From Hexactinellida sp. DTS-2022 (taxonomy: Eukaryota; Porifera; Hexactinellida): 64,000 nt of DNA. The notes under the pieces were generated by a model. That model saw only the letters and a program-made list of their open reading frames with translations, did no database searches and had not been told where the DNA came from. Each line of letters opens with the position of its first letter. Within the stretch, counting starts at the first letter, position 1. The stretch is from contig JAPNXP010000016.1 in assembly GCA_028753945.1 (NCBI GenBank), positions 2,326,001 through 2,390,000 on the forward strand. The letters run 5' to 3'. The position numbers were made by a program, and so were the translations under genes. Of the stretch, positions 33,201 through 41,012 are shown piece by piece.

Positions 33201-33467
33201 CCCCTTCAAAGCCTTTTCAATACAAATGACACCGGTTAAGGCGAACACATTTGACGGTCCCCTGGTGTTCCTACTAACGAGGTTCTACTGTAGCTATCAG
33301 ATATTCTCACCGCTGAATAGCTTTTGCGGAAATCTGAAGAAAGTACAGGCGCTGTCCACAGCCACCAGATCTCTGCTGGAGAGTTTGTACGAACTCAGAA
33401 TGTTCAGCCACACTTCGCAGGGCAGTCGCGAAATGAAACATACCTCTAACCGATAGCCGGCGTCCAT
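19623..33467 (-). CDS. F-box protein with RCC1-type beta-propeller
   Basis: Thirteen exons (minus): 33311-33467, 32971-33054, 32639-32744, 32168-32288, 31740-31824, 30148-30260, 22526-22673, 21846-21964, 21310-21388, 20878-20972, 20392-20487, 20007-20095, 19623-19725. Phases agree throughout, giving 464 aa. An F-box-like segment at about 13-52 (SRLPCEVWLNILSSYKLSSR) precedes seven RCC1-style blades: WGSGRLGQLGNG, FAFGDGRYYQTG, SVGYGEQGQLGLG, YAFGLRGEGMLG, YTFGTCRKGSLGHG, WCGYGMGEMYE and SVGMNTRGQTGHD. F-box proteins dock on SKP1 in SCF ubiquitin ligases and the propeller would pick the substrate, as in yeast Saf1. That role is inference. Intron 6 (22674-30147) is about 7.5 kb of repeats. Exon 12's acceptor was chosen by phase (TCTGTTATAG). 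Confidence 0.85.
20527..20646. mobile_element. MITE family H (CCCGTTATAAC), intronic
   Basis: Ends CAGTAACTCCCGTTATAAC and AACGGGTGTTTACTG beside TA, with GATATAAAGGGAGT inside. Lies between exons 10 and 11 of the F-box/RCC1 gene. Confidence 0.65.
20697..20853. mobile_element. MITE family E (GGTTATAAGCACA), intronic
   Basis: Ends CAGTAGATGTCGGATATAAG and GCTTATAACCGGCATCCACTG beside TA. The word GGTTATAAGNAC or its complement occurs at least five times inside. Another full copy, inverted, is at 43938-44094 and a short one at 49227-49294. Confidence 0.8.
22057..22249. mobile_element. MITE family F (CGGATATTTTTAACA), intronic
   Basis: Ends CAGTTGAAACCGGATATTTT and AAAATATCCGGTTTCAACTG beside TA. 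The word CGGATATTTTTAACA recurs six or more times. A sister variant with CGGTTTATTCTAAC lies at 35858-36044. Confidence 0.85.
22391..22530 (-). repeat. Tandem copies of a splice donor (F-box/RCC1 exon 7)
   Basis: Read on the minus strand, the true exon end AACC/GTATGTAAGACATAAG is followed by tandem units of about 38 bp, each again holding AACCGTATGTAAGACATAAG. There are four donor-like copies in all, so the intron opens with a small array of its own 5' splice site. Confidence 0.75.
22745..22840. mobile_element. Short element with AATCCCGGGATT repeats
   Basis: Starts near TAGGGGTCTCAATCCCGG. Carries repeated CAATCCCGGGATTGG palindromes. A related copy sits at 29765-29862, in reverse orientation, ending GGGATTGAGACCCCTA. 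The shared terminal TAGGGGTCTCAATCCCGG suggests hAT-like MITEs; target duplications were not resolved. Confidence 0.5.
22967..23340. repeat. Six-copy tandem array with palindromic core
   Basis: Six units of about 60 bp share TACTGTGCCGACTATACTA then TAGTATAGTGGCCCAGT, with tails ending CACTGCCTTTAT. The core ACTATACTATAGTATAGT is a perfect palindrome. Lies in the 7.5 kb intron of the F-box/RCC1 gene. Confidence 0.85.
23340..29400. repeat. Large tandem array of about 0.9-1.4 kb units, each with a hairpin
   Basis: Diverged repeats of one unit fill most of the 7.5 kb intron. Each unit includes the words GTGATGATGACATGGCG, TTCAACTTGTAATAATTATA and GGGTTAGTTGATGTTGGGTG. Five copies of a strong hairpin lie near 24430-24560, 25635-25760, 27060-27185, 28345-28470 and 29205-29325. 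Its arms are TCCAAAATTGCAGCCTGTGC and the complement, about 55 nt long, around a loop holding CAATAAACCACCACC. Poly-T or poly-A runs flank the hairpins. Short open frames inside the hairpins are by-products. This could be a satellite or an amplified transposon fragment. Confidence 0.75.
29511..29705. mobile_element. MITE family B, intronic
   Basis: Ends CAGTCAGGTTCTTTTATTAT and ATAAGCAGACCTGACTG beside TA. A near-complete copy, very close to the 2605 element. Confidence 0.8.
30294..30420. repeat. 28-29 bp tandem repeat near exon 6 acceptor
   Basis: About four units of ACTTATTGAGTGTATACTGC plus ATATAACAT. On the minus strand each unit contains TATATGCAG, an acceptor-like word, just upstream of the real acceptor of exon 6 (ending at 30261). 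Confidence 0.65.
30604..31725. repeat. 24-bp minisatellite, about 45 copies, intronic
   Basis: Head-to-tail units of GTAGTCTGTGCATAAGAGTA plus TAAT, with G/A and A/T variants (CTGTACATAAGTG). Because the unit length is a multiple of three, all three minus-strand frames stay open for about 390-410 codons and give artificial Tyr/Leu/Thr-rich repeats. The array begins about 15 bp inside the intron from the exon 5 donor (31739). On the minus strand each unit contains CTTATGCACAG, which resembles a splice acceptor. Confidence 0.92.
32416..32540. mobile_element. hAT-type MITE, intronic
   Basis: Ends CAGTGGTTCACAACCTGGGG and AAAAAGGTTGGGAATCGCC, imperfect inverted repeats of the CAGNGGTTCCCAACC type. 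A better-preserved relative is at 43593-43689. Confidence 0.6.
32791..32963. mobile_element. MITE family H, intronic, next to a splice donor
   Basis: Ends CAGTGAACTCCCGTTATAAC and TTCGTTATAACGAAGAGTTGACTG beside TA. The word GTTATAACGAA occurs five times. Its right end is only about 7 bp from the donor of exon 2 of the F-box/RCC1 gene. Confidence 0.8.
33137..33290. mobile_element. MITE family A in the first intron of the F-box/RCC1 gene
   Basis: Ends TAGAACCTCGTTAATACAT and CTAACGAGGTTCTACTG. Contains AAAGCCTTTTCAATACAAAT and GACGGTCCCCTGGTGTTCC. Ends about 20 bp from the first exon. Confidence 0.75.
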
Positions 33468-33962
33468 TCTGACTACAATACCAGAGCTAGTACGGTCTTA
33501 TTATTAGTACGGTCTTATTATAATAGCTATTACGGTCTTATAACTCTTATTATATAGCTTGAGTGAATACAGTTTGTATATATGTTACGGTCCTACGACT
33601 TTAATATGAGGTAATTAGTCATACGCTAGCAAATGTATTAGCTGTTCTTTCTAATTAGAATAGTATAATACTTATATCAGCTAACACATTTTAGAATGTC
33701 ATTTTCAGGCCATTTTTTTATATCAAAAATCACCTTTGCGAAGCCGGTTTTATATTGAAGCGTTGGCCGACATATAGGTATATTAGTAGTAATACATAAC
33801 TTATGCCCTATAATAAATAAGTAAGCTATCTATTAGTGTATAAGTGTATTGACAAGTACATACAACATTGGTATATCACTTTAATCAAAGATTCATAATT
33901 GGTGTGGCCAGGCAATAATACAATTCTATAATATTTCCAATCTGTTCAAAGTAATGAATTAA
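33468..33962. other. Spacer with a short TTTGCGAAGCCGG element
   Basis: Repeats of TATTACGGTCTTATTA lie at 33485-33550. At about 33682-33772 is a short element with ends AACACATTTTA and a decayed GTGTT complement, plus the core CACCTTTGCGAAGCCGGTTT. Relatives occur at 46410-46495, 60705-60810 and 62085-62170. No gene seen, but the promoter of the F-box/RCC1 gene should be here. Confidence 0.5.
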
Positions 33963-34520
33963 TCAAATGGGCTCCTCGATTAGTTTCTGTATTTTCTTGA
34001 TAATAACTCTCTCTCCGACTTTCTTCCTTCTCCAAACCACCACGGTGGATATAATCGAGAGCATCAAACAGAAAACTTCAAATTTGAGAAACCTAACTTC
34101 CTCTACCGGTTTGAAAGGTGAGTAATTCTCACTTTGGCATTTCCCGTATTTTACAAGATTACTTCTTTCGCATTCAAATTTCTGATAAAAAATTTCAGAC
34201 TCACAAAATTGGACCAATTCCGGAATATCTTCTACTTTCTCAGAACATTTAAAACAACCCATAGATTTACACGTACAGTCCCCATCTACGCAATATATGT
34301 GCGGTATAGCACTAGATTTATCCACCGGTACAGTCACACCATTATCTGTTGAAGCTGTCTGTTGCAAATTGTTCCTCAATATTTGTGTCGCTATACTCGA
34401 AGTTTCGCGTTTCGTAACAATAATAAACCCAAAGGCCTGCCATATACAGAAACAGGCAATGGTTAATGCAATAGTGTATATGGGACATCTCGGGGTAACT
34501 AGCTTTAGTGGAACAGCCAT
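33963..34520 (-). CDS. JTB: JTB-family membrane protein
   Basis: Single-exon gene. The Met at 34520 (MAVPLKLVTPRCP) is preferred to the one at 34598 because it begins the hydrophobic N-terminal segment; this gives 185 aa (human JTB 146). A signal-like helix ITIACFCIWQAFGFIIV-type is followed by a cysteine-rich lumenal part (CKSMGCFKCSEKVE, ELVQFCESE, FECERS, KYGKCQ). One transmembrane helix starts at FLKFEVFCLMLSIISTVVVW, and a short basic tail ends VIIKKIQKLIEEPI. The cysteine spacing, the WKFEG-like entry to the helix and the RKALEKVRKQIE-like tail are those of JTB. JTB is reported to act in cytokinesis, apoptosis and mitochondrial function; its exact biochemistry is unclear. Confidence 0.75.
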   Translation of the reverse strand: MAVPLKLVTPRCPIYTIALTIACFCIWQAFGFIIVTKRETSSIATQILRNNLQQTASTDNGVTVPVDKSSAIPHIYCVDGDCTCKSMGCFKCSEKVEDIPELVQFCESEIFYQKFECERSNLVKYGKCQSENYSPFKPVEEVRFLKFEVFCLMLSIISTVVVWRRKKVGERVIIKKIQKLIEEPI

Positions 34521-34768
34521 TTTGCTATAGCTATTTAAATTGAGATTTAAGTTAGCTCGAAATAATAGCATATAAAGGTTTATACTGTATTTATTCAATG
34601 TATATGAATATTATTCAATGGTTAATTAATTAATTACAAATTTCAATATAACCAATATATTATGTCAGACTTAATATAGGAAATAATAGAAGAATAATTA
34701 ATTACAAATCTCAACATAACCAATATATTATGTAAGACTTACTATAGAAAATAATAGAAGAAGAATAA

Positions 34769-35596
34769 TTAATGCAATGACTCTAAATGAATAGAATTAA
34801 GACTCCATTTCCCTTCTTTAATACCCATTTTGTACAAACCATACTTTCCCCATTGTAAAGCCCCTGGGTTGGAAACTGTAATACTACCAACTCTATTATG
34901 CCCTACCCCTGCATGCGTGTGTCCGTGTATATTCAGTATAACTCTACCTTGTGCCAGAGTTTCTAAGCATTTACGTAGCGAAACAGAACCACAAGTAATA
35001 GGATCGGTTGGATTCGTATAATCAATCGCAGAAGGAAATCCATCGGGGCCAACGTGTGTCATTAGTATTATGACGTCATTCGGTGAAATAACAGAATCTA
35101 ATTTGTTAGAAAATATGGAAGCTAGGAAAGGTTCAATGTCAGCTTCGAAAAGTTCTGTATTAGCATGAGGGAATGCATTCCATACCTTTTCTCCTGATTG
35201 GTATCCAGGGAGGGACCCGCCAAATCCTGCCACCACCAACCCATCGGATAATCGGAACACATTTCTATGGATGTTAACTATGCTCTCTTTAATAAAAGGA
35301 ATTTCAGATTTGGAAAAGAACCTAATAGGATCATGGTTCCCAGGAATATACACGACATTGGGAGATATATTGGATACTTCTCTCAGTATGTCAACAACAG
35401 AATGTTCATATTTTGATATTTGCTCTAAATCAGTGGAATCTATTGTCATAGGCATTGTAGAGATGTCACCCGATACCAGAACGTAATCTACCTTTATTTC
35501 CTGTGCAGTTAGCTGTGCTTTGAGGGACTTAATGTTATCAAACGAGTCGTGTATGTCCGTTACATGTAGGAACGTAAGGGGACTTGTTCCGGCCAT
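34769..35596 (-). CDS. Calcineurin-like metallophosphoesterase
   Basis: Intronless 275-aa protein with the complete binuclear metal signature: DxH (D14, H16 in VTDIHD), GD (D44 in SGDIS), GNHD (near 94), a TH motif (LMTHVGPDG) and GHxH (NIHGHTHAG). The fold is the calcineurin-like phosphoesterase family, close in length and motif spacing to small cytosolic phosphodiesterases and MPPED-like proteins. No signal peptide or membrane segment. Substrate (cyclic nucleotide, phospholipid or phosphoprotein) cannot be read from sequence. It is the second of five consecutive intronless minus-strand genes, 248 bp downstream of JTB's start but on the same strand. Confidence 0.85.
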   Translation of the reverse strand: MAGTSPLTFLHVTDIHDSFDNIKSLKAQLTAQEIKVDYVLVSGDISTMPMTIDSTDLEQISKYEHSVVDILREVSNISPNVVYIPGNHDPIRFFSKSEIPFIKESIVNIHRNVFRLSDGLVVAGFGGSLPGYQSGEKVWNAFPHANTELFEADIEPFLASIFSNKLDSVISPNDVIILMTHVGPDGFPSAIDYTNPTDPITCGSVSLRKCLETLAQGRVILNIHGHTHAGVGHNRVGSITVSNPGALQWGKYGLYKMGIKEGKWSLNSIHLESLH

Positions 35597-35675
35597 GGCT
35601 ATTAGATCAGATATAGCTATTGTATAGTAGTGGATAGGGTTATAAGAAGCTTATTCTAGGGAAAATATTCTACTA

Positions 35676-35839
35676 CAGTGATGTTCGCGTAATAGCAAGC
35701 CGCATTTTGCAGGAAATTTGCTTGCTAATAGGCGAACTTGCTATTAGAGGAATAGAATTAACATTAAATGCTCGCTTGGGGACTGAAATAACTTCCTAAT
35801 AGAGCAATGTTATTGCTATTAGGCGAACACTAAGTACTG
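35676..35839. mobile_element. MITE family D (CGCCTAATAGCAAG)
   Basis: Ends CAGTGATGTTCGCGTAATAG and TATTAGGCGAACACTAAGTACTG beside TA. The word CTAATAGCAAG or its complement occurs about six times. Other copies: 42059-42229, 61429-61606, with remnants near 15060, 30440, 41070, 49915 and 61283. Confidence 0.8.
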
Positions 35840-35857
35840 TATTTATTAGTACGAATA

Positions 35858-36044
35858 CAGTCGAAACCGGTTTATTCTAACACCGGTTTTTTTCTAACTA
35901 ATCGGTTTTTTCTAACTAACTATTTATTCTAAACGTGTAAGTAATTCCAATTTTGTGTTATTTTCAATCGGTTTATTCTAACTATCGGATTGTTCTTACT
36001 TTATTTCCATGCAAAGAATTGGTTAGAAAAAACCGGTTTCGACT
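35858..36044. mobile_element. MITE family F, CGGTTTATTCTAAC variant
   Basis: Ends CAGTCGAAACCGGTTTATTC and AAAAAACCGGTTTCGACTG beside TA. Internal copies of ATCGGTTTATTCTAACTA. The same architecture as 22057-22249 but with a changed repeated word. A truncated copy lies at 44145-44220. Confidence 0.8.
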
Positions 36045-36748
36045 GTATACTGAAAAAGTATCAGTTATAAGAATATATTTATCTCAATAAGTTATCTCTA
36101 CTTGCCTGAGACTAAATAATGAACAATCTAAATATAACAAAAGAGGCCCCATCACGTACAATTGTAGTGTTTCTATGTAAGGAAATCACATGGTGCATTT
36201 CATTACACATTAATTTAATTTAACGTACAATGTTATGTGGATACTATTCACAAAGCAGATCACATTGGTAGCGACATCGATACAAAGGACTGGTAAGTTC
36301 AATCATAAGATCCGTTTTCTTAAATTAAATATTTTAGATTACAAAGGACAAATAATTAATTAATTAAAAACAATATTATAGAGTCTACTATGCTGTATGC
36401 AAGATTGCAAATGATTGGTAATTCTAAATTAAATCGAATAATTAAATATTCATTTTAAATATAAAGTTTATAAACGTATTCTAGAATAAATATTCTAGCA
36501 GGATTCACTAGACAATAATTATTGCTAGGTGTTTGCCCTATTTATAGTTGTATAACGTAGGTATTTTGTATTAAGCTAGCCGATAAATTTTTCCCAATAA
36601 TGAGATTAATGCCATTGATAATTTATGCTGCGAATCAACTGTTTAATAAACTAAAATAAAATCGATAAAACATAATAATTTAAATAAAATATCAATCACG
36701 AAATGCGACAAGTTAAAATGTTATAAAAATATTGCTTGCCAGTATGGT

Positions 36749-38875
36749 TTAGCACTGTCCATTAGTAGTAAGATTCGGAAGACAAATGTTAATAACGCCA
36801 ACTTCTAGCAGGATTCCTACCACAAGGAACAACACGTAATACAGCAGTAGATACACTCCGAATATCCAATGCAGTCTATAACCCATTACAGTCATTACAA
36901 CGAGAGTTAAACACAGGTTGAAAGTTAGAAAGGCGGCTGAGACAAGTTCTAGTGGGGAGAATTTGAGGTCAAAGGTTAACTGTCCAGAAGTTATGCATTT
37001 GACTGTCCACGCGAAACCGATTCCTAGCAGGGTGTTCATGAGGGGCCCGCCGTAACAGGCCGACAGACCTGTTCGGGGGTACCCTTGTCTAGCCAGAGTC
37101 ACGTCTGCTACAAAGTCACCTACGCTGTTTCCCCAAGCGAGGAATGTCAGTCCTAGAATAGCCTTCGTAAGCGAGAGCACGACACCGAAGGCTTGCAGCA
37201 AGTTCACAACTTCATTAGCTAGGCTGTATATCCAAACAACGCTAACTGAGAAACCGATAAAAGAGAACAGTTTGTGGTAGAATGGCTGTTTTCGATAGCT
37301 ACTGGACATAATCACGAATATGGCAAAGAAGAACCCGAATATCAGACTAATACCCCATAGAGGGAACGTGTCATCAATCCTATAGGATCTTAACTGGGTG
37401 GCTAGCACAGCAAATGTAGGCCATAAAAATGACTGTAGCACAAACAGCCATTTCTTCCAACTTTGTTTGTCAGCCTCCAAATCAACAACAGGGATCGTTA
37501 TTGTGAGTAGCAACCAAATCGGATATTTTACTAACTGGAAGACTTTCCAGAAACAGTTGAGTTGTCTATAATCCGGAGTTATAGGCGATATGGCCCATAG
37601 GAATTCCTTGAGACTAGACACGACATCATCTCGCGAAAAGTCTGTCAAATAACTACTCACTTGTCGCTGCATAACCCTACCAGTGCCTATAGTTTCCATA
37701 GACTCCTGGGGTATAGGGTCACCAGATTTCTTCCTCTCATCTTGTTGTTCGTCCTTCCCTAAGAAAGCAACCCCGGATGTCTTGCTTATATCAATCCCGC
37801 CCGATTGAGTCCTGATTAGCCCGCCCCCGGGGAACATTCTCATGGGGCTCTTGCTCCTGTGTCCAGATATCCCCTCTCTGGCGACAGGACTCTCTGTCTG
37901 ATTAACCCTAAGCAGCGGCTCTTCGGACCGCCCGGTAGCTCCATAATTACGAGCCCCTGGGGTAAGTACGTTAACGCTGTCCGGACTGGTTATTACTACA
38001 CTGTGTGTTGAGGTAGGCTCTGTTTGTTCCTCGTTAATGTACAACTTGGGCGGCGAGTTTTCTCGCTTATTCCTCTCTTTCCGTCTGAGATACCACATTC
38101 TCAACTCTCTCCCACCAACGACGATAACAACGTATACGACGTACCATATAATGAAGCCAACCGACTGGTATATGCCAATGCTATTGTACCAGAGGAACAG
38201 AAACGTAGCGTACACAGAGAACAGGAGAATTATTGAGTCGCGGAGAAAAGGCCGTTTGGGGAGATCACATGGTTTTATGATAGAAATAGTTCCCACGATT
38301 ACGGTTGTTATGAACATTCCTGCTCCGAAGAGCTCGCCGATTGCCAGACCTGCTTCGCCGCCTTTCGACGCGCGAACCGCAGAAATAACACTGAAAATAT
38401 CCGGGGCTCCGTTTCCGAACGCAAGGAATGTAACACCTGCCACGTTCTGGCTTAACCGCAGTGTGTTAGCGATTGTGTTCAGATTGGGACAGAAGAATTC
38501 CTCGGCTGCCGCTCCCAACGAGATGAAAAGGTAGCCGAGCCAAAGGAACAGGATTACCATAGCCAGCCAATACATACCCGGCATTAAGCAGTACGGTAAT
38601 GTCAGATAGTTAACGAATCCGTCGTCGATGGCACAGTCAACTGCATGCTGTACGAAATAGCATTTTGTGATATTGAGCTGGGTTGTGTTAATACGGGACA
38701 CAGTAGAACAGTCGGAATTGTTCAGAATATAATCTTTTTCGTTGGGAAGTTGGTTAGAAAATTCATTCGCTGGACTCGCTAGGTTATAAAAGCCGTTAAA
38801 CTTAATGAAAAAAGATCGGGAATTGCCAACGAGATTCAGGAGCAACACTAACAACAAAAGAAAATATTTTCGCAT
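36749..38875 (-). CDS. SLC8B1: Mitochondrial-type sodium/lithium/calcium exchanger (NCLX)
   Basis: Intronless 708-aa cation/Ca exchanger; human NCLX has 584 aa. The N-terminus is a hydrophobic signal-like helix. The first transporter half carries the alpha-1 repeat at about 150-170 (FLAFGNGAPDIFSVISA) and AIGELFGAGMF. A long hydrophilic Ser/Pro-rich loop at about 270-435 follows. The second half carries the alpha-2 repeat near 585-610 (LTFLAWGNSVGDFVADV, LARQGYPRTGLSACYGGP). The GN-S-x-GD and ARQGYPR motifs identify the CCX/NCLX branch rather than NCX or NCKX. NCLX moves Ca out of the mitochondrial matrix in exchange for Na or Li; location here is inferred from the family. The loop is longer than usual and may be regulatory. 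Confidence 0.92.
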   Translation of the reverse strand: MRKYFLLLLVLLLNLVGNSRSFFIKFNGFYNLASPANEFSNQLPNEKDYILNNSDCSTVSRINTTQLNITKCYFVQHAVDCAIDDGFVNYLTLPYCLMPGMYWLAMVILFLWLGYLFISLGAAAEEFFCPNLNTIANTLRLSQNVAGVTFLAFGNGAPDIFSVISAVRASKGGEAGLAIGELFGAGMFITTVIVGTISIIKPCDLPKRPFLRDSIILLFSVYATFLFLWYNSIGIYQSVGFIIWYVVYVVIVVGGRELRMWYLRRKERNKRENSPPKLYINEEQTEPTSTHSVVITSPDSVNVLTPGARNYGATGRSEEPLLRVNQTESPVAREGISGHRSKSPMRMFPGGGLIRTQSGGIDISKTSGVAFLGKDEQQDERKKSGDPIPQESMETIGTGRVMQRQVSSYLTDFSRDDVVSSLKEFLWAISPITPDYRQLNCFWKVFQLVKYPIWLLLTITIPVVDLEADKQSWKKWLFVLQSFLWPTFAVLATQLRSYRIDDTFPLWGISLIFGFFFAIFVIMSSSYRKQPFYHKLFSFIGFSVSVVWIYSLANEVVNLLQAFGVVLSLTKAILGLTFLAWGNSVGDFVADVTLARQGYPRTGLSACYGGPLMNTLLGIGFAWTVKCITSGQLTFDLKFSPLELVSAAFLTFNLCLTLVVMTVMGYRLHWIFGVYLLLYYVLFLVVGILLEVGVINICLPNLTTNGQC

Positions 38876-39307
38876 TTAGAAGTCCTATTAAAGCCAATCA
38901 AAACAACAATGTTAATTAAAATTAATTTGATAAAATTTCCAGTAAAATAAATTTCCAGCTCAAAAGCATGGCCTATATTTATATAGCTAGGACAGTAATT
39001 TAACCCAGTCTCCATTGAATATGTAAATTATTAATCCATCTTATCTCAATTTACGGTAGAATGATAATGAAAAGAGAATAAAGGATATCGTGTTTCGTAA
39101 TTTTTATTCAGATTTTATACCATATTGGAGCAAATTTTAACCTTTTTGTATACCTTAATGTAATAGTGAAAAGTAACTTTAATAATTAAAATACACTAAA
39201 ACAATGTTAAAGACTATATAAACACAATAAATCAATGTAAAATGTATGAAATATTCTAGTACTTAGCTAAAAAATAGCATTCAGAAATAGCATCTTCTAG
39301 AATTTTG
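38876..39307. other. Short AT-rich spacer
   Basis: Between NCLX and the MBT gene. No gene and no recognisable repeat. Likely 3' UTR of the MBT gene and promoter of NCLX. Confidence 0.45.
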
Positions 39308-40042
39308 TTAGTGAAATAGCGTCTTAGAAATAACATCCATAAATATGACAGCACATGAATCAGAGCAAACAATTCTAGTTCTCTGTGAGAATGCTGGGTG
39401 AGTTGGTGTAATCATAAACTGACAAGTGAACATAGAGATACACCTCCAGCCACTAAGAAACTTAGTCCCACATTCCGTACACACATTGGAGTCTTGTAGC
39501 AACTGCAATAACTTAGACGGGAGAACAGAAATATCAGCTTTCCCATCAGACAACAGCGCACGTGCACACAGCTCGAATAAGCTAAATACACTGCCATCAG
39601 TCTCAGGCAAGTAAAGAGGAAAGAACTGTTCACCTGGTAGTGTTGTAGCGCCAGTATTCTTTAAATAACTCTCCCATGAATCTCCCCATTTATCTTGTGC
39701 TCCATTCCCTGGATACGGGATCTGTAGGCGTAAATCATTAATCTTACAAGTATCAATAGGCCTTAACTCCGGAGATCTATAGTGACACCAATAGTCAAAG
39801 TCGTGATCCCATCCGTCAAAGAATATCAGGAGCTCATTACCAACCACCCTAATGACAGAAGCAACACAGACCATACTTGGGAACTTTCTATCTACAGCTT
39901 CCAGCTTCATTCCTACGCGGAAAGGGTTATTAGGGGAAGGGGAGTCACTGGGCTGTACAGCCGAGTCGCCTGTGTCTCGATCTGAAGCGAATATCCACTC
40001 GCGGAATAACTCCACATTGCTAACCTTTTTCAGTAAAGCCAT
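39308..40042 (-). CDS. Single-MBT-domain protein with cysteine-rich C-terminus
   Basis: Intronless. The Met at 40042 (MALLKKVSNVELF) is preferred to the upstream one at 40093, giving 244 aa. Residues about 33-130 form one MBT repeat: NPFRVGMKLEAVDRKFPSMV, IFFDGWDHDFDYWCHYRSPE, then a GDSWESYLKNTGA tail. MBT repeats read mono- or dimethyl-lysine on histones, using an aspartate and an aromatic cage; D and FDYWCH are in the usual places. The C-terminal part has SLFELCARALL, then CTECGTKFLSGWRC and IVCSDSC, a pattern I associate with the cysteine-rich tail of LRRC28/LRRC58-like leucine-rich proteins. That second assignment is tentative. No SAM domain, and only one MBT copy, unlike L3MBTL or SFMBT (3-4). 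Confidence 0.8.
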   Translation of the reverse strand: MALLKKVSNVELFREWIFASDRDTGDSAVQPSDSPSPNNPFRVGMKLEAVDRKFPSMVCVASVIRVVGNELLIFFDGWDHDFDYWCHYRSPELRPIDTCKINDLRLQIPYPGNGAQDKWGDSWESYLKNTGATTLPGEQFFPLYLPETDGSVFSLFELCARALLSDGKADISVLPSKLLQLLQDSNVCTECGTKFLSGWRCISMFTCQFMITPTHPAFSQRTRIVCSDSCAVIFMDVISKTLFH

Positions 40043-40247
40043 GCTAACTATAATCAATATTAATATTCTAACATAATTCACTGTTACGGTCAAAGTTTTG
40101 TCTAGGCGCGTATTTGAAAGGAAACTTTCTAGGAGTGCGAAAATCGAGATATGCTCCCATAGATTAACTTAATTAAATACAAATTGAGTAATTTAAATGA
40201 ATGAATAGTATATTATTATATTTGCAGCAAATACTATAAAAATGAAT

Positions 40248-41012
40248 CTATTTATGATCCATTAAACTGGACAGCAATTTCCTTACTACTCCCCCTCTCT
40301 CGCTAGGTAATGTCCCAAAATACAACTTTTGCTCCTCAGAATATCTAACCACATTATCTACTACATCTCTGTATGTCCAATCCTGCCAGTGCTTATTGAA
40401 TCTGTCCAACAACTCAACTCTCCTTAAAGGATCCGCCACGCAATCAACAGGTTGCCTTAGCAACAGCTCTGGCGCAATGGCATTCTCTAATATAATAACA
40501 GCACGAAATGCAAACCAGCCTCCATATTTAGAATGCATAGAAACGCCGTAAATATTCTCCTTATTACTCCACGTGTTAACTGGCGCATCAGACTTTTGGT
40601 AGTAATAAGCAGCGCCCGAAATATGACCGGCTGTTTGCATTAGAACCTTAGGAGCTCGATTAGGCTGTAACTCAAAATCATACATTATTTGTAACTTTAT
40701 GAGCTCAACTGGAATTATGTTATTAATTTCATTGATTTTATGCTGTACAGCTTGGTCCAGAGGGTCCCGTGTGTTTGTGGGATCAATTTTTGTTTGCAAG
40801 AATGGTAGGAAGGAATTCTCGAACATTGAAGGGGTTGATATAGCCAGAATAGCGAGTGTATCTGGGTTGTATGGCAAGGCAAACACTTGTGTTACTTTGG
40901 CGTTATACCATGAGACGAGAAAAGGGTGAAATTCAAAGCCAAATGGTGCATAATGATTGTTTAAAGCATCAATAATGTGACTATATACCTGTGAGTGAGA
41001 ATAGCATTCCAT
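40248..41012 (-). CDS. MMACHC: Cobalamin-processing enzyme MMACHC
   Basis: Intronless 254-aa protein aligning through its whole length with human MMACHC (cblC). It removes the upper ligand of vitamin B12 in the cytosol by reductive decyanation or glutathione-dependent dealkylation and passes cobalamin on to MMADHC. Recognisable blocks are YAPFGFEFHPFLVSWYN, DPLDQAVQHKI, PNRAPKVLMQTAGHISGAAYYY, GVSMHSKYGGWFAFRAV, HWQDWTYRDVVDNVV and YSEEQKLYFGT. The HxxGAAYYY and GGWFA blocks line the cobalamin/flavin pocket in known structures. It stops soon after RYSEEQK, without the proline-rich tail of the vertebrate protein. Last of five adjacent intronless genes. Confidence 0.95.
   Translation of the reverse strand: MECYSHSQVYSHIIDALNNHYAPFGFEFHPFLVSWYNAKVTQVFALPYNPDTLAILAISTPSMFENSFLPFLQTKIDPTNTRDPLDQAVQHKINEINNIIPVELIKLQIMYDFELQPNRAPKVLMQTAGHISGAAYYYQKSDAPVNTWSNKENIYGVSMHSKYGGWFAFRAVIILENAIAPELLLRQPVDCVADPLRRVELLDRFNKHWQDWTYRDVVDNVVRYSEEQKLYFGTLPSERGGVVRKLLSSLMDHK

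Larger units (their letters stand above)
35597..36748. other. Spacer with two MITEs, otherwise AT-rich
   Basis: Holds the family D element at 35676-35839 and the family F element at 35858-36044, almost abutting. The remainder (36045-36748) is AT-rich. No gene seen. Confidence 0.5.

Noticed and set aside
33963-41012. Bacterial-style operon of five same-strand genes
   Set aside because: Genes are eukaryotic, spacing is 0.2-1.2 kb, and there are no ribosome binding sites. Shared transcription is only mentioned as something to exclude.
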